A DNA stretch of 64,000 nt. Origin: Sceloporus undulatus. Its lineage: Eukaryota; Chordata; Lepidosauria; Squamata; Phrynosomatidae. Each line of letters opens with the position of its first letter. Position 1 is the first letter of the stretch. The notes under the pieces are model-generated. The model saw only the letters and a program-made list of their open reading frames with translations. It had not been told where the DNA came from and did no database searches. Positions 18,341 to 26,900 of the stretch are shown here, piece after piece. The DNA lies in assembly GCF_019175285.1 (NCBI RefSeq), contig NC_056529.1, positions 670,455 through 734,454 on the forward strand. The letters are read 5' to 3'. Both the position numbers and the translations under genes were made by a program.

Positions 18341-21300
18341 GTTTGTATGCCTGTGTCGGGTTGCGCCGCAAAATGTACAATGTTAAAAAAGAGGACAAAT
18401 AAAAGCTTTTTTAAAAAGCCCACTCTTATAATTAAAGCTCCAAATGGAGGATATTTTGAAGTTCCTCCTGAAATGTAGGATCATGTCCTGGAAAAGGAGG
18501 ACAGCTGGTTAGATGGCTGATTGAGTCTATCCATCTGGACTTTTGGCCTTCCTCTCTTTCTGCTGCCTTCTACCTTTTCTAGCATTATTGTCTTTTCCAT
18601 TGATTGATGCCTTCTCATGATGTGACCAAAGTATGATAGCCTCAGTTTTGTCATCTTGGCTTCTAGTGAGATTTCTGGCTTGATCTGCTCCAGGACCGAT
18701 TTGTTTGTCTTTTTGGCCACCTATGACATCCTCATCCCTCTCCTCCAGCACCACATCTCAAATAAATTGATTTCCCTCTTATCAGCCTTCTTCGCTGTCC
18801 AGCTTTTGCATTCATACACAGTGATGGGGAACACAATGGTTTGGACGGTTCTGACTCCAATGGTCAGTTGTATATCTTTGCCGTGCAGCTCTCCTAAAAC
18901 AGGGGCCCATGGTTTGCTCATAGGACCTTCTGACATTTTCTTCCCCATGCAGAAATACCTGCTCCATCGCCTGTTCCTTGTGGCAATGTCCAGGGAAGAA
19001 ACACAGGAGGGAGAGATCATAGGTACGATCCCAGTTTTGCCGAGATAACGTCATGCTCTCCAACATTTCACAGATGAAAATGGAGACTCGGGTGGCCAAG
19101 CAACATCTGAATGTGGTCAAGAGGGAAATGGTTATGAAACAGTAAGGACACACCAACTAGGAAAGGGTGCAGTGGTTTTGCTTTTGCCTGAACCAACTGG
19201 GAAGGATGAGTTTATGCCCTCTCCTCTGTTCCCCCTCCCTTGACTGAGTTAATTATATGCTGTTAATTAAAAATGTCAGGAATAAACTCTTCCAGAACAT
19301 GGACCAAAAACCCTACAAAATACTATGCAATGACCTTTGCCTTTGGGGCATCATGCATCCCATAAAGGGCCAGGTAGCTGGGGAGTGACCCATTCCCAGG
19401 ATGCATGCCATCAATGGACCCATGCCACAGTGGGCACACAAAAGGGAAAAACACAACAGTCAAGGTTGCCCCACATCCTCCCCATTGATGCCCATCCTGG
19501 ATCTGCATTTTGCCTGGCTGGTTTTTCACCCATCTTTCCTCTGCCAGCCTACCATGAGCAACTTTTCCAGAGGATCTACAAGTTCCACCTGGGAGAACCG
19601 GCCTCTGGGGTCCTGATCATCTATTCCAACTGCATCCTCCACATTATTGAGGTAGGTCTAAAAGAGACCAATGGTGCACCAAATAAAAAAGGGGAGACTG
19701 TGCTTTGCATTTGCACAGCAGAGGTTGTTGCAAATCCCAGCAAAATCCCTTGTAGGGGGCTGAGCCTTTGCAGCCTGAGACAATTTGCTGAATGGGACTC
19801 ACTGGCGGATAAGTGCAGGATTATGGCCGCTGCGCTTCCATGCTCTTTTGTCCCCCACGCTATCATTTGGTAAGCCATCTTTGTAATGTGCATGGGATCA
19901 GTCCCTGCCATTGAAAGTCAAATCCAATTCCTCTCTGCATTTTACATTCAAAGGAGATTTCAGGGAGGTGCTGACCCTATTGGGGGGATAAGATTTGGCA
20001 CAATGAGTATCTCCTTTACGGTTTAGGTTGCAACTTGGAGCAGTTTTCCTCCTCCGCCAAAAAAGGAAGTCACCAGTGGCTGCCACTCCATGGAGCTTTT
20101 GAAACAAATTGGATTTTAAAAATATAAATCCAAACTGAGAGCAGAAGGAGAAGAAAATAAATAAATAAGAAAGCAGGGATGATCTTCTTAGGTTATGAAT
20201 GTGAAGTGTATGTATTAATATAATCTGACTCATTATATTAATACATACACTTCACATTCCCATTTTCTTGGGACTGACATCTACAAAATTAGACTTCCAT
20301 GTCCAGTATTTGTTGAGAGTTTGGTCCCAGAAACCCCCACTTGTATTTTACTGTATTTAATGGGACCTGAACATCCATGGATTTTGGTATCTACGGATGT
20401 TCAAGTCCCATTAAATACAGTAAAACTGGTGTCCTTTATACATGGTAAAATCAAGGTTTGCTTTTTGGAATTTATATTTTTTTCAATATTTCCAAACCGT
20501 GGATGGTTGAATCTGTAGGTGAAGAATCTGTGGATATGGAGGGTCAACTGTATAGCCAAAGCCATAAGATCTGCCATAAATAAGACATTGTCCTCTCCTA
20601 TGGCTCCTCTCCTGCCCTCTCAATACTTCAGGAGCAGATGGCCTGAGATTTACCAAAATGTTTCTGTCCCTGTCATGGATTTCTGCTTCTTTTCAGGCCT
20701 CTAGTGGGACCATCTACCAAATCCTGAAGGACCTGGCCACCTTTGAAACCCAAGGCTCAGCGTAAGTGCTTAAAAAACAACTGCAACTTTCAATGAGAGC
20801 AGGCAGAGAACTTGCTGCATCTGTGGGCAGAGGTCTCTTAGTTTTGACAGAGGTGTGTCCCTCCAGACACAATCCTTGTTGTGTTTTGTGGCTCTCCTTT
20901 CAGGGCCCTGTTGCGAGATGTGAAGCTCCTTGTGATGTCCCACAACATCCCAACCCGTCTGTTCTCGCAGTGGTACTCCACCAAAGTGGACGCGCCCGTC
21001 TCCCTGGAAGACGTCACGCAGAGTCAGACCACGGAGGAGGTCATCACCGAGTGCTTGACCCTCAGCCTCAAACTGGGAGTCTACCTTGCAACCGTGAAGG
21101 TGAGGCATGGCTGGATTGATGTGGATTGCCTTTGAAAATGAATTTCCCCAATGATAGGTTTGCTATAGGGTTGCTGTAAGTCAGAAACAACTCAACTACA
21201 AACACCAATATATCTTTGTTGTTGCTGTGTTGTTGCTGTCATTTCTGAATGGGGTTTTCTTGGCAAGATTTGTTCAGAGGAGGCTAGCCTTTGCCTTTCC

Positions 21301-22233
21301 CTGAGGATGAGAGAGTGTGACTTCTTGCCCAAGTTCACCCGGTGGGTTTCATGGCCAAGCAGGGAATCAAATGCTTTTTTTTTGGAGAAGCATTAATGCT
21401 CCCAAATAAACGCCAACAAAAAACATGCCTAGCAGATGCTGGAAAAATGCAGCCTTACCTGTTTGTTGCTCTTCCGCTTCCCTCTCTCTTTGTCTAGGTG
21501 GGCAACAAGGGCCTGACTGACTGCCTCCACTCAGTGGTCCCCGAACTTCTGATCCCAACGGAAGTCATTCGATGTCTGTGCCGGGCCAAAGAATGCTTGA
21601 GTCCCACAGAATTTCTCCAGATGTACAGCAAGCCTCTGCAGATAAGCATGGATTCAGGTATTGTTTCCCCATCAGAAAAGCACCACAGGCATTTGGGGCA
21701 GACCCCAAATTGAGGAACCTTGAGCTGAATGGGCATGAAGGACTCCATTCCTTTACTGCTGTTTTTGTTGGCATGGGGAAGGGGTTTGTAGCCCAAACTT
21801 GGGCTTCCTGGGAAATTGGGCTAGCTCCAGATCATTTCCTACCAGCAAACAAAGGGTATTTTATTTAGTAAGCCCTTTGGCTGTTTAAATGGCTGCTGCA
21901 GTAAAATCTTTTAAAGGTGGGCTGGGATGCAGCACTTACCTTTTGAGGTTTCAAATGCTTAGTGTTGACTAGTTTAATACAAGTTAACTGCTTGAATCCA
22001 TGGATAAAGAATCCATGGATAAGGAGGGTTGACTGTACTATTTTCCTGTGAAGTTAGTAAGTTGAAAGGCAAGGCGTCATAACAGAACTGGCAAAAGAAA
22101 GAGAAGAATTGCTGGACATAAGTGAACAGAGCTCTGGGCTTCTGTGTCTAAAGTGTGAAGGTAACAGTTTTTGTGTTTCTGATCTTCCCTTGCAGAAAAA
22201 GTGTGGCCCACTCCCACTCATATGCTTACCTGA
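18260..22233 (+). CDS. TEX47: TEX47-like protein with BLUF-type fold, seven exons
   Basis: Seven exons in one frame encode 237 residues: 18260-18340, 18953-19022, 19548-19651, 20697-20761, 20904-21099, 21498-21657 and 22196-22233 (TGA). The start is an ATG in AAGATGGCC context; a ten-base gap lies 58 bases upstream. The protein has a basic helical N-terminus, then a BLUF-like core in the order LHRLFLVA (strand 1), GVLIIYSNCILHIIE (strands 2-3), GTIYQILKDL (helix) and KLLVMSHNIPTRLFSQWYS (strand 4). The last part resembles the RRFAGWHMQL strand of bacterial BLUF photoreceptors. Length and layout fit testis-expressed protein 47 (about 253 residues in human), whose role is unknown to me. That name rests on remembered family features. 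The gene lies between SLC5A11 and ARHGAP17, where I know of no mammalian gene. The exon chain is firm, the name less so. Confidence 0.72.
18490..18900 (-). mobile_element. RTE/BovB-type LINE 3' fragment
   Basis: The complement encodes [20 protein letters not shown] and VEGSRKRGRPKVQMD, with FEMWCWRRGMRMS upstream. This is the conserved C-terminal block of RTE/BovB proteins. It lies in intron 1 of the TEX47-like gene. Confidence 0.75.
18953..19022 (+). CDS. TEX47: TEX47-like exon 2 (BLUF strand 1)
   Basis: This 70-nt exon encodes KYLLHRLFLVAMSREETQEG. The acceptor is CATGCAG and the donor GTACGA. The LFLVA strand is in the place of the BLUF strand that carries the flavin-contacting tyrosine, but no tyrosine is present there. 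Confidence 0.75.
19548..19651 (+). CDS. TEX47: TEX47-like exon 3 (BLUF helix 1, strands 2-3)
   Basis: This 104-nt exon encodes YHEQLFQRIYKFHLGEPASG and VLIIYSNCILHIIE. The acceptor is CTGCCAG and the donor GTAGGT. The SG-VLIIYS-ILHIIE pattern matches the TG-ALFYS-FFQWLEG core of bacterial BLUF domains. Confidence 0.8.
20197..20259. repeat. perfect palindrome, 28-bp arms, 7-base loop
   Basis: The left arm 20197-20224 starts GAATGTGAAGTGTATGTATT. The right arm 20232-20259 is its exact reverse complement. The loop is CTGACTC. It lies in TEX47-like intron 3. Confidence 0.92.
20310..20555 (+). mobile_element. Tigger/MER2-like non-autonomous DNA transposon
   Basis: TATCTACGGATGTTCAAGTC, CCGTGGATGGTTGAATCTGT, GTGGATATGGAGGGTCAACT and a TA end resemble MER2/Tigger elements. 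An internal inverted repeat around TTTTACTGTATTTAATGGGA is also seen. Confidence 0.6.
20697..20761 (+). CDS. TEX47: TEX47-like exon 4
   Basis: This 65-nt exon encodes ASSGTIYQILKDLATFETQG. This is the second helix expected after strand 3 of the fold. The acceptor is TTTTCAG and the donor GTAAGT. Confidence 0.8.
20904..21099 (+). CDS. TEX47: TEX47-like exon 5 (BLUF strands 4-5)
   Basis: This 196-nt exon encodes LLRDVKLLVMSHNIPTRLFS with the following QWYSTKV, then a polar stretch SLEDVTQSQTTEEVITECL and a helix LSLKLGVYLATVK. The acceptor is CTTTCAG and the donor GTGAGG. Confidence 0.85.
21210..21370 (-). mobile_element. MIR-core SINE, minus copy, truncated
   Basis: TTGTTGTTGCTGTCATTTCT, GGGGTTTTCTTGGCAAGATT, GATGAGAGAGTGTGACTTCT and the core follow in order. 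The tRNA head is mostly gone. Confidence 0.65.
21498..21657 (+). CDS. TEX47: TEX47-like exon 6
   Basis: This 160-nt exon encodes VGNKGLTDCLHSVVPELLIP then EVIRCLCRAKECLSPTEFLQ and MYSKPLQISMDS. The region is rich in helix and cysteine, and follows the BLUF-like core. The donor is GTATTG. Confidence 0.8.
21990..22038. mobile_element. Tigger/MER2-like end fragment
   Basis: GAATCCATGGATAAGGAGGG followed by TTGACTGTA is the terminal sequence of the family seen at 20,310. Confidence 0.5.
22196..22233 (+). CDS. TEX47: TEX47-like terminal exon
   Basis: This short 38-nt exon encodes EKVWPTPTHMLT and a TGA stop. The acceptor is CCTTGCAG. The phase fits the one base left by exon 6. Confidence 0.7.
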
Positions 22234-22374
22234 AGTGCTCCAGAACGCCTTCCAAACTATGGGTCGAGTTACAGCAAGGATTATGGATCTGCCGTGGATG
22301 AGGGCGAAACTACAGAACCAGCCTGGGACTTATAAGTCCAGTAAACCTCCTCCGTCCGCACCAGCAAAGACATC

Positions 22375-22380
22375 AATAAA
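22375..22380 (+). terminator. candidate poly(A) signal of TEX47-like gene
   Basis: AATAAA lies 142 bases after the stop. A T/G-rich element (ATGTTGCTTTGGTTTTT) follows about 25 bases later. Together they suggest a short 3' UTR ending near 22,400. Confidence 0.55.
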
Positions 22381-22514
22381 GCCCTTTGCAATGGCTGGAG
22401 TTACATGTTGCTTTGGTTTTTCATCTACACAAAGGAAGGTTCTGCAAGGTTCAGAGTGCTCAGCAGTAGGTTCAATTTGCACATAACAGCAAACCATGGT
22501 TTGTGTTAACTCTA

Positions 22515-22675
22515 GTTTACTGCTAGAGTGCAAAGATAAAGCCAGGTTAGTCTGCAGAATCAGTATGTAGAGATCTTGTAACATGTTTGAGACTATCTGA
22601 AAGAACGAAGTGGGCAGCATGAGCTTTTGTAGATTAAAGTCTACTTCCTCAGATAAGCAATGCTTTGCACAGAAA
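22515..22675. repeat. unclassified dispersed repeat
   Basis: AGCCAGGTTAGTCTGCAGAA, TCTTGTAACATGTTTGAGAC and GAGCTTTTGTAGATTAAAGT resemble a short element common in amniotes ('agcatgagctttcgtag'). Its class was not resolved. Confidence 0.4.
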
Positions 22676-22981
22676 GTAAAAAGAAACCGTGGGTTGCTTT
22701 CCCCATTTCTAGTTTTTCTCTTGCCCCTTCTGTTGCAAAATGGAAGGAAACAAACTAGGGAAAAGTCGCAGTTGAGGCTGTAAATGTCACAAGTTGAAGT
22801 TCGTAAGCCAAATAATGAACCCCGGCCTCTAATTGTGGACTATGGCTTATTAGCAGAGATGGGTTCAAGCATCTCAATGAGCCAAATTTTGATAGAAACC
22901 ATACAATCCTTTGCTGTGTTAGAAGCGGCAAGGGGACTTAGTAATTAAAATGAAATGACCTTACAACCAATGAAAGTGAGA

Positions 22982-22987
22982 TTTAAT
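22982..22987 (-). terminator. possible poly(A) signal of ARHGAP17 (ATTAAA)
   Basis: ATTAAA on the minus strand lies about 0.8 kb after the stop. I saw no AATAAA on this strand between it and the stop. The call is weak. It would place the two converging transcripts about 0.6 kb apart. Confidence 0.25.
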
Positions 22988-23793
22988 TTTACTCAGCATT
23001 TGAATCCAGACAAGATGTTCAAAATCACTTTCAAATTTCAACTCACTTATAACAAATGAAAGCAAATACACATTTCCCCCTTGAAAGTTTTCAACATGAT
23101 TGCAACCATCTATGGGTGTTACAGAAAACCAAAGCAGGAAGGTAAATACAAATAACTATGAATTTTTTTTTAAAGAGGTAAATAAGAATACTTTTTCTTT
23201 AAAAAAAAAAAAAGAGAGAGTAGCACTGAAATGGTTAGAGAGACAGTATGTTTCCTTCTACAGTAATAACAGTCCATCAAGGCACAAGGATACATCCACC
23301 GTTTGGAGAAGCGACCGATAACCAGCAGTCCTCCTCCGAAAGTGTGGCAAGTTTTGTTTTTCCTTTTGGATTCATACTTTTAACAACAACAATAACAAAA
23401 GGTCTGCAGCATGTCAGAGACAAGGACGCCTCTTGAGAGTCATCTCCTTGGTAAGAGAGAAGAAGGAAGAGTAAGAAGTTCAACAGAGGAGGTTATTTCC
23501 ATTATACATGCATTGCTTTGGATTCTCTTGGAATTATTTTCTTTTTGGCGGAACACCATCTTGGTTAAACAGCAGCAATTAAGCTTCCTATAGGCATTTC
23601 AGTTTCCCCAGCCGCAGCTTTAGGCACCTCTGTCAAGGCACAGGTCATAAAACTTTCCCCAGATATGCATAGAGGAGACTTATGTTCCGGACATATCTTC
23701 TTTTTTTCTGAAGGTTCTCGCTGTTGAGCCTGGACTGGCCGGGCGTCCCCCAGGGACAGAAAGGGCTGCGTCTCTCGGAGTGGTTTCTTTCTC

Positions 23794-23942
23794 TTACAAA
23801 GCTGTGCTTTCAGTATCGTGGTCGATGCCAAGCACAAGGTGGTTGTGTGAACTTGGAGTCGGTAAAGTCGCAGGTTCTGCGGGGGTAGGAAGGTTGACAG
23901 CCGGAAGGCCTCGGGGCGGCTCTTGAACACTGGGATTGGAGT
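23794..23942 (-). CDS. ARHGAP17: ARHGAP17 terminal coding exon (PDZ ligand)
   Basis: This 149-nt exon opens SNPSVQEPPRGLPAVNLPTP and ends LVLGIDHDTESTAL before TAA. Human ends in DIDNDTESTAL, so the PDZ ligand is kept. The middle of the exon is diverged. The acceptor is CATGCAG, after a 4.2-kb intron. Confidence 0.93.
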
Positions 23943-26900
23943 CTGCATGGAAAAGACGACAGTAAAGTCAAAACACAATCGCACACCACCCTCAGTGCAA
24001 TTGTGGAAAGGGCACATTCTTTGCAAACGGACAGAGACAAGAGCAACCAGGCTGGGCCTCTGGGCAGCTTACAGACAAGGCTGGGCTTTGGTCAACCCTT
24101 CCTATCCATCACATTGCATCAAGGCTGGGCTTTGGGACCTGAATGAGGTAATCAAATTAAATACCTTATATATTCTTAATAGTCATGGGTAAAATAAAAG
24201 AAGTTGTGGGTTTGGGGTCCCACAGAAGTCTGGTCTTGCCATGCCCACCCTTAGATACAGCATACTCTTATCTCTGAAGCCATAAAGGCCTGATGCTGCT
24301 TCTTATGGAACAATCTGGTCAGGAACGACGAAGTTTGCCCTGACTGTAGACGTCAAGGCTGCCAATTTTAACTATCGAAGAAGATATATCCCTCTTCTGA
24401 GGCTTGGATGAAGGAAGGAAAGCCACTGAAAAGGGAAATGGGCTGCCTCTGGGCACATGCTGCCAGATCTTGCCAACTCATCTAGGGTCCACTTGTTGTA
24501 TAACAGGGCACTGCACAAAAGGCACAAGCTGTTTTTCCAATGGAAAACCAATCTGGAGGAGCTACCTGCTCCATGAAAGGAGGGCTCTGTTCATTCTAAT
24601 AGACTATGCTCATATATGGGGGAAAGCTGGCTAGCATTTTGGTTTGCAAGGTCACAAGGTGGCCCACCTGTCCCACGGATGGTGACCTGACTGGTATCAA
24701 GGTAACTATGTGACGACTGTTTGCTGCAGCACAACCCCCACAAGAAAAACAACAACAACAAAGAGGCAGAACGACACTTCTTACCCTACACGACACAAGC
24801 GACAGTTGGACACCAACAAACACTTCCCAATACCCCCCTTGCCACAAAAAGTGGGAAGCAATATTTGACATCTTCCACATAACTAGGACTTTTGTGCCCA
24901 AGTCTGCAGGTCTCAGCTCTGGGTGAAAAGCATCACTCCCCATTTAAATGCACAGTGCCTCACTGAAGGAGACTGAGGAGCAAATGCACAAGGGTGAGTG
25001 AGGTGGAAGGCAAGTGCCACTGGGAGTGCCAGTGTGAGCCACCCCCATGATACTCAAGCCCAGCCTCCCAGCAGCCGACTATGGCTACCAGGTGCCACTT
25101 GGTAATCTTCTTGTGAGGACTGCAGAGAAGGGCATAACCTGGACTGGCACAGGACTCCTTGGCTCCACATCCAACATGGCACTTTCACACAAACTCCATC
25201 TCTCACTCCACCCAAAAAAGAAAAGATGGAAAGGCAAAAGTGGACACACTGCCTTTGGGAGGCTTAGGAGCCCCTCTAGTGAAGAGAAAGGACTGAGTAA
25301 GCATTAAACCTTGAGCAGAATTCCCTCCGCCTTCAGTTGCCAATGCCTTTGGGGCTGTTTTGCAAGTGCTAATGTACAAAACACAAATGCTGTCTGTCCA
25401 CCTTCTCACCTATTTAACCAAATACTGTCAGTCTCTTTAGGACATGGCATTAACAGAAAGGAGGGGAGGAAGTCACACAAGCCTCCCAACACTCAGTGGC
25501 ATCCATAGTTGTGCTACGGCCACTGAGCTCCAGGCTCTCTGGGCTTAAAGTGCATGGCATTTGTAACTCCCAGAGTGTACTGCTGTACTGGCCCACCTCG
25601 CAGGGCTGCAACAACAGCAGGGTGGGTAGCTTTGGCAGCTGCCACCTACTGTAAGACTGCACCAGAGATGTACATTGCTGCTCAAGCAGTTTCTGCTCAC
25701 CTGAGTTTTGTAGTTTATACAATGAGGGCTTCCCCCCAGTGTTTCTTTCACTGACTTCCTAAGCCCTTAGCAATGGAAAAGGCATGAAGCCTACTGGAAA
25801 TAAATAATAGAGCAGCTGTTGGTGCTGGTCATTTCCCCCATGGTTCCTGAGTGCCATCAGAGACAGATCCAGCCACAAATCCCCCAAGCAAAGGATGGAG
25901 GAAAAGAAGAGAGGTTGGCAGGCATGCAACGTTATCTTAATTCATTGCTGAAATTCCAGACTTCTGGAAAGTAGAAGCTCATTCCAGTTCCTGGAGTGGA
26001 TGGCACAATCCCCGACTCTTGGACAATGAGAAAATGGACTGAAATAGAGATATTGGGGGTGTCTTCTGGGATGCATCCAGCGAATGTGTTAAAACTGGGC
26101 AGGGGTGAGGACGTAACAGAAGCATCTCTCCTTCCACATGCAGAGTTAGTTCAGGTGCAAGCGCCAAGCCAAGATTAACAGTGACCCGTTTGTTAGTAAG
26201 GGACGAAGCGGCATCCACTGATTTCGCATTCACAACATGTCCGGCCAATCGGAGGGGGGGGGGCTTGGTTTCTCTTACCATTGCCACTCTCAGTTCCTGC
26301 TGAATAATGCAGGTCAAACATCTAGATTGTTTAATAAAATTCTCAATTAGAATGATTACTCGCAAGTGGTGTTATCACCTAGAGGGGATTCAAAGGGTTA
26401 TTGGTGAAGCTTAAAACGACTACCGTAATTTCAGCATCCATCAAGGTTCAGCCTGGGGATCAGGGCCAATGCGTTAGAGCGCTGGTAACATTTAGACACG
26501 GGCATGCACTCGTTCAGCCTAAAATAACGCTTTTTCTCACAAAGAGGCTCTTTAAAATGAAGCACCATCAAGAAGCACTAAGTCCCGATTAAAAATGAGC
26601 AGAGAAGTTAAGCCTATGGATGCCTGAGCATTATTGCCTCAACCAGGTAACTGCTGTGTCTGCTTTGTTAGCCAGCGAGGGGTAAAAGTTGCTCTCAAAG
26701 ATAAACTGGCATCTGTCCCCACACTTCCAACTGGAATCTAACTGCAAAAGAACTCAAAATTCCCTAACATCTACAGAACTGCCCCAGCAACGTTTCTGGT
26801 GTGTGCGCGCCTTCCAGTTGCTTGGCAACTTATGGTAACCCAAGGATTTCATAGGGTTTTTCTTAAGGTAAGGTATCCTCAGAGGTGGTTTTGCAGCTTC

